Shown here: piece by piece, positions 45,081 through 57,107 of the stretch
How the letters are laid out: the number at the start of each line of letters is the position of its first letter
Position numbering within the stretch: the stretch's first letter is position 1
Translations under genes and position numbers: made by a program
Assembly: GCA_948146395.1 (NCBI GenBank)
Contig: OX411548.1
Coordinates: forward strand, 63,383,020-63,447,019
Reading direction: 5' to 3'
DNA from: Fragum whitleyi
Lineage: Eukaryota; Mollusca; Bivalvia; Cardiida; Cardiidae
DNA: 64,000 nucleotides
The notes under the pieces: generated by a model
What the model was told of the DNA's origin: nothing
Database searches by the model: none
What the model saw: only the letters and a program-made list of their open reading frames with translations

Positions 45081-45432
45081 GCAAAACTATTGCAATTGTC
45101 TATAAATGTTTTGCCAGCTCTTTTAGCTCTGTAGGTAGAGCACCGGACTTCAAACCAATTTAAGGTTGATCACATGAGTTCTATTTCCAGGCTGGCACAC
45201 CAACAAACTAGTTGTCTTTTGAATTGGACGTTAGACTGAGGTCCCGTGTGAAAGTGCTTTACACCGAGCATGTTAAAGAACCATGTCGGATCTCAGCGGT
45301 AGTTTCGTCATGTATTATTGCACTATCCCTTGTAACAACTAACAGCCTTCTGGGGGCTGTCTCTCATATGGGCATGTGCTAGGGTAGCCACAATGAATAA
45401 TCAGAAATACATACATAGTTTTGCGCTGAGCC
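45081..45432. repeat. H1 hairpin split by SINE-2
   Basis: The left arm 'gcaaaactattgcaattgtc' with 'tataaatg' (45081-45108) and the right arm 'catagttttgcgctgagcc' (45414-45432) are the two sides of one H1 palindrome. The SINE at 45112-45408 sits at its loop. Confidence 0.7.
45112..45408 (+). mobile_element. SINE-2, tRNA-headed, different body from SINE-1
   Basis: The head 'tgccagctcttttagctctg' and 'taggtagagcaccgg' gives a good A box; the B box is degenerate ('gagttctatttcc') and the head closes with 'ggctggca', pairing with 'tgccagc'. The body has 'ttggacgttagactgaggtc' and 'ccgtgtgaaagtgcttta', a conserved-looking central domain of the type found in metazoan SINE superfamilies (exact domain not assigned). 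Confidence 0.75.
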
Positions 45433-46209
45433 CCGGATGAGTGAGGTTATTCTAAATCATGATGTGGCTTCTTGAGATGATTTCAACAGTATACAATGAA
45501 TTATAAAGATAAAAGGATGTTTGAATCTTTATGAATGGTCAAAGTTTTTTACAAGGAATTGCTTTTGACACTGATCTTTTGGCTTGCAAGGAATTCATTA
45601 AATAGTCAGACAACGTCATGGTGAAGATTTAGAAGTTTCAATCAGAATCTTTAGTAAAAAAAATTACAATGCTTTTATTGTGGTGCAAATTTTTGCAAAT
45701 AATCTTGACAAGAACGCAGGGACAATGCAGCCAGTGTTTGTCGTTTTTCATTTATTTCCTTTTTGTATCATAAGTACTAAGTTACAATAATGAGATTATA
45801 TTGCCTCACATGGTCGTCTATCCTTTTATGTATGTAACAATATGTCTACAGCTTGGCATTCAGAGAAAAAACATTACAGGAACTCTTTTCCCCTTTTATG
45901 TCCCCTAGATGCTTGTCTAGATCACACAGATATGGTTATTGAATTGTAAGAAGGTTTAAGGTTTTGGATTTGATCAATTAAATAGGCAGCTACTTCAAAT
46001 GGTTTTCTCGGGCTTACCTGTATAGGCTAATATAAGAGTCTGTGCATGGTTTGAATGCCAAAAGTGGCAGGAATATTCAGGATCACTATAAAATGCAAAC
46101 TAAGTTTAGCCCTGCTCCAAAACAATTTGGAAAAAAACCTTAGAGGTATCTGTTAGCCTAACATTGCTTGATACTAGGCAAGTCAAAGTTCTAAGATCTA
46201 TAATTTTTT
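45433..46209. other. unannotated stretch
   Basis: No supported feature. Confidence 0.4.
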
Positions 46210-47244
46210 AGCTCCACTGGCTGAAAGCCACTGGGGCTATTGTCATGGCGTTGTGTCCGTTGTGCGTCCGTCCGTCCGTCCGTCCGTCCGTGCGTGCGGT
46301 CGTAAACTTTTTCTTTAAAAATCTTCTCCTCAGAAACTACTGGATGAATTTCAACCAAACTTCACAGGAATGATCCTTGGGTGACCCTCTTTCAAAGTTG
46401 TTCAAGAAATTTTGATCCAATGAAAAACATGGATTTTATGGGCGTGGCTTATTTCCAAATATGGTAAAAAGTGAGTTTTCTCAGATTCTAACTGATGGAT
46501 ACCAATCAAATTTTACATGAATGATCCATGGGTGACCCTTTATCAGTCTACAAAAAATTATTGTGATCGGATGGAAAATATGCATTTTATGGGCGGAGGT
46601 CATTTCTCTATATGTTATATAGTGAAAACTTTAAAAATCATTTTCTCAGAATCTAATTGATGGATATCAACTAAATTTTACTTGAACGATCCTTGAGTGA
46701 CCCTTTATTAGCCTTTAAAAAATAATTGTGATCGGATGAAAAATATGTATTTTATGGGCGGAGGTCATTTCTCTATATGTTATATAGTGAAAACTTTCAA
46801 AATCATTTTCTCAGAATGTAATAGACGGATATCAACCAAATTTCACTGGAATATTCCCTGAGTGACCCTTTATCAGTCTACCAAAAATTATTGTGATCAG
46901 ATGAAAAAAATATATTTTATGGGCGGAGGTCATTTCTCAATATGTTATATAGTGGAAACTTTGAAAATCATTTTCTCAGAATGTAAATGATGGATTTCAA
47001 TCAAACTTTTTGGTGTGATCTTTGGGTGACCAATTATCATGCAGCCAAAAAATATTTTGATTGGATGAAAAATCCGCCTTTATGGGTGGAGGTCATTTCT
47101 CTATATTTTATATAGTTGAAACTTTGAAAATCATTTTCAACATCAGTAGAACCCAAAATATCTAAAAATCTAGTCAAAACTTTTATTTGCTTTTACAAGA
47201 ATTTCAAGCCTGTGGAGCGACACAAGCCATTCATGGCTTTCTAG
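46210..47244 (+). mobile_element. Helentron-like element G2, uninterrupted copy of family G
   Basis: 5' hairpin agctccactggctgaaagcc, 'actggggct', then (TCCG)n with 'cgtccgtccgtccgtccgtc' and 'cgtgcgtgcgg'. The core has about four units of 160-165 bp ('ttctcagattctaactgatg', 'gggcggaggtcatttctcta'). The 3' end is 'cctgtggagcgac', hairpin AAGCCAT/ATGGCTT (47224-47239) and 'tctagtttt'. The first unit differs ('gggcgtggcttatttccaaa'), as in G1. Confidence 0.85.
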
Positions 47245-47300
47245 TTTTAATTGTACATTGAGTATCCTTGATATGTAAGATACAAAAATCATGCTTATAG

Positions 47301-47609
47301 TACCCCAAAAAACTGTGTTTGAGGGGTATTTAGGAGTCAGTTTGTCGGTCTGTCTGTTCTTCCTTTGGTTGGTCCATCTGTCTGTGGCTTTTTAGTATCC
47401 GGTTGCTCAATTTCACAGCAACTATAGGGAAGATTTCATTCAAACTTTACAGATGTGATCAGTATCAAGCAGAGAACCATGTGCAGGTAATAATTTGGTT
47501 ACGATCTAGTGTCTTTTGACAGAATTGTGGCCCATTGATGGAAAGTAGCTTTTCATTATTAACAATTACTTTTAGGGGGATATTAGTTTGTTATGCGACA
47601 GCCCTAGTT
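47301..47609 (+). mobile_element. Helentron-like element, family K
   Basis: 5' hairpin TACCCC...GGGGTA (47301-47328), then a 'tcggtctgtctgttcttcc' tract. The core has 'actttacagatgtgatcagt' and 'agaattgtggcccattgatg'. The end is 'tagggggatattagtttg', then 'gcgacagccctagtt'. A second, split copy is at 60129-61718. Confidence 0.65.
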
Positions 47610-48229
47610 ATCATTTATTATTAATAGGCAAATTTGCTCAATTTTTCCACTTTCTATTTCCAAAATTGAGTCATGGTTTGTGAAATTATAGTGATTGATT
47701 GGGTTTCTACTGCACCTGAAGTTTGTTAGACAAATTCTGTGTGTCCCACTATACCAGAATACATTATTAGAATCTATAGTGCACATGGCATCCCAGAGGA
47801 TCAAGATTATAGGGTTCTTAATGTCAGGGAAACAATTCCTTATAGTTGATTTACTAATGCTGACTGTATAGCTTGAAGTTCTAGGGGAAAGAAAAATTGA
47901 ATCAGCGCCAAACTATCGTAAGTGCCAAATAAGGTGTGATATTCTTGAAAAGAGATGAAAAGACCCTATATTGTCAGAATCCATCCATCTTCGACCCTAC
48001 TTTTATGATGACAATTTTCTTTAATGGCTAAAGACAAAGAAATTATTTTTGTCAAGTATTGTTAGTTATTTCTGACCTGGTAGAGGGTACTTATCTAGCT
48101 TGACATGATTTTGACGAATTTCTTATTCAATGGTCTAGTGTTGAAGACCTGCAATGAAATAGAAGTAAATAATAGCAATGGGCAACCAAAATAAATCATA
48201 GATTTATTCTTGAAGCTGTAGATACAATA
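47610..48229. other. unannotated stretch with one H1b half-arm
   Basis: 'tcagcgccaaactatcgtaa' with 'gtgcc' at about 47902-47926 is a single H1b arm without a partner. 'gaccctatattgtcagaatc' near 47964 resembles one Q arm. Confidence 0.45.
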
Positions 48230-48543
48230 TACCATTTTTCCTCTTATAATAGCGCCTTCCCTAATAGTAGCACCCCTACATTTTTCTAATAAGAAAACCC
48301 ACTTCAAATGCCTAAATTTTAGAAACTTTTTTAAGACTTCTTCTCTATTTTGTGATGAATTTCCTCTAAACAATCATCTATAATTATGATTGTTTAGAGG
48401 AAATTCACCTCAAATTAAAGGGAAAAGGGCCTAAAAGACATCAGTTTTAATGATTATTTGAATTAGAAAATCCATATGAAATAATAGCCCCCTGACCATG
48501 TTATTTTTAGCTGCTGGGAGCGTTTATTAGGAGAAATATGGTA
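48230..48543. mobile_element. R-family MITE with internal palindrome
   Basis: Ends 'taccatttttcctcttataa' (48230) and 'ttattaggagaaatatggta' (to 48543) are an imperfect inverted pair. The centre 'aatttcctctaaacaatc' / 'gattgtttagaggaaatt' (about 48358-48408) is a perfect palindrome with 'atctataattat' as loop. Confidence 0.78.
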
Positions 48544-50102
48544 TTGGTTCACAATTGATGATAAGATTAACAAAATTAATGGAAGCTAAATGAAGATATT
48601 AGCTCCAGTTGATGAAGATTTCTGGCTCCAGTTACATGTTTATAGTTTCTTTACCACTGTTACTAAAAATAGGCTCTGTCCTGCCATGTCAAACACCACA
48701 GACAATAAGCTATATCCATCACCTGTTGAAAGGGTTTGTGTGAATTTGGTTTCAAATGTTGCTACTGCCATAACCATATTAGCCTACAAGTTATAATGGA
48801 TTTTTAGCTCAAATTACTGAAGTTACAACCCTTTCTCTTGATTATAACAATGCTAACTAACTAATCTGTTCATCAGAAGAAATTCTTTTGTTTTTTCTCG
48901 AGGTTTGATGTTTGGAGGCTTCTTTGAAAGGGTATAATGCAACATGCTTCCAGTAAATGATATTTTGAATATTCTTGATCCATCAATATAAATATATGAC
49001 CATTGTCCAATTTAAAAGTCCAATTCATATTGGACAAAAAATTGTTCGCATTCATTGTGAATAGTATTATTTCACAAATTATGCGTAGGTGTGCATTCTT
49101 TGCCCAAAAATTCATGAACTGCATGGTTCTTGAACATTTTAGAACTTCAGTTGAAAAAACATGTATGATACTTTTAAATATTTGTTGATTATAATATGAC
49201 ATGTCGTTGGAGTAGAATAACTCCATTAAATATTTTTGATACTACAAGAGTCACAGTTATTACACTACTAAGTGGAATGAATATGCAAATGACCTTTTAC
49301 AGGATAGCAACATTATATTTTTGTTTTGAAAAAGAGGTCATAATGGATTTGCTGAGCTCATTTTGCAAACGAGCCTCGTTTTTATCTGCTTTTAAGTGAT
49401 TTCTTTAATAAATAAGGTATTCAATGACTAATCATTCAATATCCACTAAATAAGTAATATGTAAAGTATGTGTTGACTGACCACTGAAGAAACAACTAAA
49501 TTGATCATTTTAGAATTAAGCTTAATCATAATTTTCCTACATTTAAATAAAAGTACATATGTTTGAAATTCTGAGGTAATTTTAATCGAATGGATTCCAT
49601 GATAATTTGGTACAGATTTTCCTCTCAAACTATAGATGTTCCTCTTAAATAGTTAGTGTTATAGCTCAAGGTCACATTTGATGGTCAAATATTTACAGAC
49701 TCGGAATAAGATGGCACTAGACAGCTATTGTACAGAAATTCTCACCCATGTTGGTACATATGAGAGTTCTCAGGGAGTTTTTAAATCAAAAGAGAAGGAA
49801 GAGTTTTATTTTATCTTTCCTGGCTGAGAAATTAAATATTTGGTTTCATTTGTTGGGCATATATAATCTTGAGATATTTATACTTTTATATATGTGAAGT
49901 AAAATAGTCAAATTACTATTCTATTGTATTGATGAATGTATATCATTTACTTTATTGCTATGCAGAGTATTGCCTTGAGTCCTTATACTTTTGTATTTGT
50001 ATTTATGTAAAAATAAAACCTTAAACAAGTCATACAAAATCAAATGGTTTATGTGACCACTTTGTCTTTTCACAAAGCCAACAGACATGAATTCAAAACT
50101 GG
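48544..50102. other. unannotated stretch
   Basis: Contains a reverse-orientation relic of the 37.2-kb repeat at about 49366-49440 ('aaacgagcctcgtttttatc'). The overlapping frames at 48873-49226 (-) and 49003-49188 (+) show no domain or splice context. Confidence 0.4.
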
Positions 50103-50174
50103 AGGGGTCAGTGCAACACTATTGTAAGTGCCTATGAATTAATAGGCACTTACAATAGTGTTGCACTGACCCCT
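50103..50174. repeat. H1b palindrome with perfect 33-bp arms
   Basis: 'aggggtcagtgcaacactat' plus 'tgtaagtgcctat' (50103-50135) is matched base for base by 50142-50174, with a 6-bp loop 'gaatta'. No mismatch was seen, so it is young or actively corrected. Confidence 0.95.
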
Positions 50175-50220
50175 GGAACTGGCCAAACTGCTGGTCACTA
50201 TAGTGATACCAAAGAAGCTT

Positions 50221-50294
50221 GATGGTTCAGGGTGAAACAGTTGTAACTCCTTATAAACATATAGGGAGTTACAACTATTTTGTGCTGGGCCATC
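50221..50294. repeat. H1c palindromic hairpin
   Basis: 'gatggttcagggtgaaacag' with 'ttgtaactcc' faces 'gggagttacaactattttgt' with 'gctgggccatc'. Several mismatches. It is 47 bp from the H1b copy, so two subfamilies sit side by side. Confidence 0.8.
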
Positions 50295-50526
50295 GCTTCT
50301 GCTCCTGAATATTACTGAAAATTAGGGTATTATTAGCAAGATTTATTTTCTTTCATATTAGAAAGATAACACAAAACTGCAAATATCGCTTATTTTTTGT
50401 TTGACCAAAAAAAAATTTAAAAATTATGATGCACAAATTGACAATAGTTGTACCTGCCGGTAGTTCTTTTTTGTACAACCACATCAAGATATCACTTGAG
50501 CTTAAGTATGACTTAATCTAGAACTC

Positions 50527-50960
50527 CATCAAACTTTGGGGGGGGGGGGGGTTAATTGATTAAGAATTTACACAATTAATAGTATAAGACTAGCTTTGCT
50601 TGATATTACTGAACAATATTAAAGCATATTGAATTCCGTTTCAAACCTATTGTCTGAAAGTTTTAAAAAGGAAGAACATAATACTAAGAGATATTTTTTG
50701 ATCATTTCAAAGCAACTAGAATACACAATTAACAATATAGACTAGCTTTGCTTGATATAACTGAATAATTCTTCATAGAAGACCAAAACCCTATTCAAAT
50801 CTATTTGTCTTAGAAAGGTAACCTAAAAATTATAGAAGAAGAACATAATAAATTCTCTTTGAAGACTTTCATTTAAAAGTAAAAAAACAATTTATATTAG
50901 AACATAATTGATACTTCTTAAAGAGTTTCATTTAAAAGTAAAGTAACAATTTATATTACA
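50527..50960 (+). repeat. G run and tandem duplication of about 156 bp
   Basis: Thirteen or so G at about 50538-50550. 'agactagctttgcttgatat' occurs near 50587 and 50741, followed by 'aactgaa' and later 'gaagaacataata' in both. A further pair 'tttcatttaaaagtaaa' and 'acaatttatatta' recurs near 50868 and 50928. Confidence 0.6.
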
Positions 50961-51594
50961 AAACTCAAATCTTATTCAAATATTCAAAGCAGCTTTTTAG
51001 AAACCGCATTGAATGTTTTAAAGAAGTAGAACATATTAGTAAGAGATAGATTCATTTCAAAGCATAATATTTTACTTCAGCTAGATATAATGTGCTTCCT
51101 TGAATATCATAGGGGGACTTAAAGACACAGCTAATAGCAGTTAGAATGGCAGGACCCAGGTGTTAGGGTGCCTCTGTAATTTGAAATATTTCCTTATAAG
51201 GGCAATTAAGTCTAAAAAGTACAGATATAACAAATCATGCAAGTCTGAAATATATTTCAGAAGACAGAATATGGGATTTTACCAAGATCTATTCTACTAG
51301 TAAACTTTTTGAATTGTTTACTCTGCTACTTTCGGAGAAAATTAAGGTATTGTCATCTCTTTTGCGGTGTTGGCGTTGTTCTTGGGGTAGGAGTTGGCTT
51401 GACAAACTTTAACCTTGGATATAGCCTTGAATATAAGATTAGAGTCATTGTGGATATTGTCATCAATGGTCAAAAAAAAAAAAAAATAATAATAATTAAA
51501 TAAAAGATGCTTTTTTTTCGAAAACTTGGAATATAGTGTTCTATCAAAAGAGTATAATCTTATTGCTCTCAACCGAAGGTAGATAACTTAATAA
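50961..51594. other. unannotated stretch
   Basis: Poly-A at about 51472-51486. 'tcttttgcggtgttggcgtt' near 51358 stands out in composition but could not be placed in a family. Confidence 0.4.
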
Positions 51595-51596
51595 TA

Positions 51597-51774
51597 CAGT
51601 CAAACCTGTGTTAGCAGCCACCTGTATTCAGCAAGCAACCTGTATTATGCAAGCAGTCACTGCGTTCCCAAATGAACCAATTGCACTGAAATTGCCCTGT
51701 ATTAAGCAAGCACCTGTCTTAAGCATGCACTTTTTGAATGTCACCAGGGTGCTTGCTTAAGACAGGTTTGACTG
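51597..51774. mobile_element. P-type MITE, short form, TA-flanked
   Basis: CAGTCAAACCTGT (51597) and ACAGGTTTGACTG (to 51774) are perfect inverted ends flanked by TA on both sides. Inside, 'gcaagcacctgtcttaagca' and 'aagcaacctgtatta' are reiterated variants of the end. The TA target duplication fits Tc1/mariner/pogo-type transposition in trans. Confidence 0.85.
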
Positions 51775-51776
51775 TA

Positions 51777-52487
51777 TTTTGTACAAATTAACATCTTTAT
51801 GTGACCAACTTAGAATCATTATTTCAGTAACTCTGTTTATTGAAAGTTGACTTGTGAGGATTAAAGTCAAAATATATGCAATTTGGTTATGATCAATAAT
51901 AGGTGAAGGACTGTAGATTGTCACCTGTTGACCGTTACGGTCAATCCATCAGCTGATAAAACAGAGGACCAAACAATACGTCCCTGAACAATATGTTCCA
52001 TTAGAGTTTCTCGCATTGTTTGATGAAATATTATTTCAATATTCACTTTTTGTTATCTCGCCATACAAACTAAATGGCCTTGTCTATTGATTAACAGTAA
52101 TGAATATTGGGGCTCGTGTTTACCAATAACCTAAACAAATATGGTGACATTACCTTTGGTCTTGTGCCTCAAAATGGGACAAAAATTTGAAATTGGTTGC
52201 TTTCAATGATTTTGGTGTGAGACAAAGGTAAATACTGGTATTGATGATCCATTTGAGCTAAACTCCATCAATTAAGCTGACAACAAAAGTAAACTTTTCA
52301 ATTATGTATTGAAGAGCTTCTAGTTGTTGACCCTATATTGAATGTTACTATGTCATGCCAAAAAATATCTTGAAAGATGCATTAAGACACATATATGTAG
52401 TTTGATCTTAGTCTTAACATCCTGCTAAAGCATCTGGTCCCATTGTCTTCACCACATGTCTTTGTTCTCAAGCTAAAATTGTTTATA
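51777..52487. other. unannotated stretch with a T-family relic
   Basis: 'catgccaaaaaatatcttg' and 'tttgatcttagtcttaacat' at about 52350-52430 recall the T interior. Otherwise nothing assigned. Confidence 0.4.
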
Positions 52488-52833
52488 CAGTCAATCTTGC
52501 TTCAGCAACCACGTCTATTAAGCAACCATTTTTATTGAGAGACCATTTTCAAAATCCCCTTCTTTGAATCAAAATGTCTGAAAAGAAGGTATTTTTGGTC
52601 TAGAGATTATTGAAAATTAACTTTATGTTATTTAAACTCACCAGAATCGTCTCAATGAGACGATTCTTTTGAGTTTTTACAACATAGGAATATCGAGAAA
52701 TTTTCAATTATATATATTTTCAATCAAAAGGTATGTTTCTTATTTGTTAACAAATTGTGTATAAAGTGGCCATTTTCTTTTACAACTGCCTTTTGGTGGT
52801 CCTACCAGTGGTCGCTTAAAACAAGTTTGGCTG
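52488..52833. mobile_element. P-type MITE with internal Q palindrome
   Basis: TA-flanked ends 'cagtcaatcttgcttcagca' and 'cttaaaacaagtttggctg' are imperfect inverted repeats; 'accacgtctatt' and 'gtggtcgct' extend them. At about 52640-52690 the palindrome 'gaatcgtctcaatgagacga' with 'ttc' lies between 'actca' and 'tgagt' arms, closely related to the free Q hairpins. Confidence 0.75.
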
Positions 52834-52835
52834 TA

Positions 52836-54354
52836 ATAGGAGATAATTGACCACCAATTTCTTTGAAATGAATCATTAGTTCATGAAGGGTTATTTTTAG
52901 CATGATAAGGATATAATAATTACGCTGATTATTGTTAGGGAATTAGAGCTCAGGTACATGAAGCCATACTTCAACATGACTCTTCCAATAGTTTCGTTTC
53001 TAAAGCACTGTGAATCAGAAATCAATTTGGTAATTGGAAAGGTATCCCCTGAATACATACTTGAGGCCCATTTATCATAGGATCAGCACTGTAAATGGAG
53101 ATATAGACACTAATTCCATTAATTCAGGGGCTTGTAATTTGATTAATTTTGCTGTGTTAAACAACCATGCGTTAACATTCTTGATTGAAAATTTCACAAG
53201 CTTGTTACAACACCTGTCTTGTTTAATGTATTATATTGTTGGTCTGATATTCACATAATATGCTCAGGACCTTAGATGGGCACCAAAAGTCTGAGGTTCC
53301 CTGTGTCTATTCTAGGATTCAAAAAGTAGGGGCCGTGTGTGTGTGTGTGTGAAAATCCTCAACATTTCATAAAAAACTTTTACTCTTTCTCTATGTAAAA
53401 AAATCCCCCATCACCTTCCAAAACAGGGGGGGATTTTTCAAAAGTATGTGCTAAAATGCACAATCCCCCCTCCTAGAAGAGACACTGGGTTCTCCCCTGG
53501 AATTTTGGCAAAGGTAATGTTTTCATGTAGGAAAATTTGAAACCAAAGTAGAATTTGGTGAGTGGGTGAGCAAAATAACAATATGTTATAATTGCAGTTA
53601 CAAAATTTTGCTAGCCAAAGCTGAAGAATATTATAAACAAAAAAGCGGTTGGACTCTTTGGAGAAAAAAATGGATTCTGCATAGGCTGTAAACAAAATAA
53701 CACTATAATGTATGAGTGTCGAACGAGCTGTAGTGTTATTCTTTGAGGGACCATCAACAAAATGGGAAAGAACACCATAATATATGCCTCGAAGATTTTC
53801 AAAAGTCACATTTGTAATAAGGCGTTTGAATAATAGATAAGCAAGAAATTAGAAAAGTGAATTCACATTGGACATTTTCAAGAAAGCTTTGTTATTGAAA
53901 CTTCATGGAATTGATCCTTGCTTTGCAGCTAATTAGTTGAAAGATAATTAGATCTTTGATATACCCGACTAAAGAATTGTCGTAACCGTCAACAGCAAAT
54001 GCAATATTCATACACTCATTATAGTGTTGTCAGAAATATTAATGAAAATATTTTAAAAATAAGATTAGATTTGCAAGTCCCCCCTTCCGTCACTTGTATT
54101 GTTCATGCACTGATCTTTGTAAGCAGGGCAAAGATTATGCATATTTATCCTCCCAAGGGCAGGGACATTGAGATTTTGTATTGATAGAAACATGCCCCCA
54201 AGAATTACGAACTGTATATTATGAATATTATCGATGGGTGACCAAAATAAGGTATCTACCGCTTGTTCCAAGATGCAGATACCAGAATTTGACTCCTAGC
54301 TAACCATGATATAGTGAATATTTCACTTTATCCACAGACAATGAATATTATTTG
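52836..54354. other. unannotated stretch with GT microsatellite
   Basis: (GT)n at about 53335-53351. The minus-strand frame 53438-53809 (123 codons) has no domain, no splice context and unremarkable composition, so it is not called. Confidence 0.45.
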
Positions 54355-54603
54355 TTTGTATAGTAGAAAATGCCTTTAATTCAGACATAGGTCATTGCAA
54401 TTGAATATGTAAGTATTTGCAAATTTCTGAATAATTCTATGTTGTGAAAACTCAATAGAATTGTCTCAGTTAGATGATTAAAATTGGTTTAAACAACATA
54501 GGATATATTCTGAATTATTTTTAGACCAATGATATCCTATTCTTAAGATAATTCCATTTGAATTTGAAAACAGTTGCTTCATAAAAATGGTCGCTTGATA
54601 GAT

Positions 54604-55087
54604 GGAGTGACCCCACCGGACTTTGGGCCTTCTTTGTTCTATATAAAATTGCACTCTTTTCCGGTGCTGTGGTCGGTTCCACAGAAAGGGTTGACCTTTG
54701 ACCTCTTTAGCCCTTCATCTTCGTTCAATGTCCTACCTTAAAGTAAGAAAAAACCTCGAGAAACTCCCTTCAACTTTTGCGGTACCCACGCTTAATTAGA
54801 GGTACCGTCTTTTTTCCATCCATGAAGAGGACAGCTACTTTGGGTACGACCCCCACCTGTTATCCGTCCTTTCGCAAAGGAAATCGTACACAGAGACGGG
54901 TCAAATCAAGCGTTTAATCAAAGAAGAGATGAAAAACTAGGTGAAAAGAACAAAAATGAGCACATGGGTTATTATTTTACCCTCAAAAATAACGTTTCAA
55001 TGTCGCACTACTTTTTCCAAAGGATCTACTTTTACCATACAATGACATACAATGACCATCGGAAGAAAATTCCAGTGAGGTCACTCC
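54604..55087. repeat. left direct repeat of the LTR-like element
   Basis: Carries 'tctatataaaattgcactc', a TATA-like box near 54639, and a 'ggtacccacgc...gaggtaccg' inverted pair near 54781-54806. The extra 10 bp ('atacaatgac' doubled at about 55037) is absent from the right repeat. Confidence 0.8.
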
Positions 55088-57107
55088 TAAATTATAGAGG
55101 TATTCCTTTTCCTTGAACTTTAAAATCGCTTGATCAATGCCGGGGGATATTGCGAGATAGAATAAACCCACCAAGAAATTATATTTTCAATTGTCACTGA
55201 AACAGGGCCATTTTAGGACATAGCCTGTTTTCCGAAAAAAGGCCAGAAGTCAAGTTGGTGTTAATTGTGGCGCACCTTGTTTACAGAAACCATTTTTTCT
55301 CATTACGTAACAATTGGAACTCTTTGGAACAAAAATGATTTTGAAATTTGAATATATTGCTACTTGTTTTGCAAAATATGCTTAACGTGATTTGCTGATA
55401 AGGCAGCGGAAAGGGAGATAATTCTTGTGAGTCGTTGCTTTTTTGACCGAAAAATGCACAATTTCAGCCTTTTCAGGCCTGCCACTACCACAAAATCATT
55501 AAAACGGGGATCCGAATAGCATTTTCTGTAATTCAATGTCTAAAGGCATAACAAAATGGAGAAAAAAGAAGCTTTTAATCCCACGAAATACATTCTTTGA
55601 GTAATCAAACGGTATATTAGAGCTAACAGGAATGAAAATAGGGTTCACGTGGAGTAAAGGGTAAATTTTGGATATCTGTAATTTCTACCTATCTTTTTCG
55701 TGTTTTAAAGAATCTTTGTTGGATAGAGTTTCTTAAAACGTTATAATTACAAGAAATAAGAAAAAATAATGTACAAAAGAAACATGCCAAAATGGAAAAA
55801 TTGGGTAGAAGTTGTGTGATTTTGGGGTCGAGTCCACTATTTTCAATTCAACAAAAGATATTTAGATTTAAAAATATACAAGGAAATCCATTTTTTCTCG
55901 TTAATGTGTTGTAGTGTAACCGAATTAGATGCATGAACAACAGCACGAGAGAAGGAGACAAGAAAAAAAAGGGATAACGATCGGGGGTACCCACTTCAAT
56001 AAATACCAGCTTTGAATGGGGTGGTAAGGCTATGATAAAGGGTCTCTTATGACATGTTATGCAATGTTGAGAATTTTATTCACATGTGAGTATTGAGATA
56101 TGTTTGCTGTAAACTTAATTTAATAAATACCGGAGATTTCTCAATAAGGAAAAAAATAAATGACAAGAGAAAACAGAACTAATTATGTGATCACGGGCCA
56201 TTTTGGCTTAAATTTACCATTTGTCTCCGCTAGTCAATAACCATATTCAAATATTTTTCCTCAAATTTTCAGTTTAAGGTGTTTTTGGCGATTGCCAATT
56301 CAATTTAAAAAACAAAATTGCAGAACTATAAAAGAAACACGTCTTATTTGTTATCGAAAGACGTCCCCCACGTGAGATCAACTTAAGAAAAAATTCGTTG
56401 CCAGGGTAAGGGTTAAGTGTTTCCACCACTTTTCTCACGATAGTTTTGAGTTTCATTTTATGCATGTTGAAAAACAAAAGCTTATCGAGCTTGTTAGCCT
56501 TCAACACGCGATTCGGAGTGATAAAAACGCAAGAAAAGTGCCATAAAGATAGTTTCAATTACTAGAAAACTCACCTATTTGGATTAAGGGGGCGGTCTTT
56601 TGTGGCAAAAAGTACGTCTTTACTTGGCAAATATTGGAATATTTCTTGCTTGTTCCAATGCGCTGGGTCGTTTCAAAGTATTGAAAGAAATAAAAATCAA
56701 TATTTGTAGAGAGAAGACGGTATTTTACCACATTGAAGTCATCCCGTGATTTTGCTTAATACCCTAAATTCGGTGGTATTGGTAAGGGTAAAGGGTTATC
56801 CCGCTCACCCTATCGGGTTGTTTACATAATTAATTACACCCACTTGAACAATTAAAGTGATCCTTCCGATACTAAAAGTAAAAACTGACCTTAATCTTAT
56901 TTAAAAGTGCTTAAAACAACGAAATATTTTATCAACGAGTTAAATTTGAAAAAAAATAAAAAAAAATAAATCGATTTAAAATCAGATAAACTGACTAAAA
57001 TTGCAAATTTTGCACTTTTTGATAATATTGGTTAAGAATTACGTCATTTGCAACCATCGAGAGAGGCCAAAATCCGTTTCGAAGAAATCGGGTCATTTTG
57101 TCATCTA

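Noticed and set aside
50103..50174. Rho-independent terminator
   Set aside because: The hairpin is long and dispersed in a eukaryotic genome, with no adjoining gene or U tract logic.
53438..53809. 123-codon minus-strand gene
   Set aside because: No domain, no promoter or splice context, overlaps another frame, and composition is as in the flanks.
56274..56558. 94-codon frame as an LTR-element protein
   Set aside because: No gag, protease, reverse transcriptase or integrase motif; too short and low in complexity.
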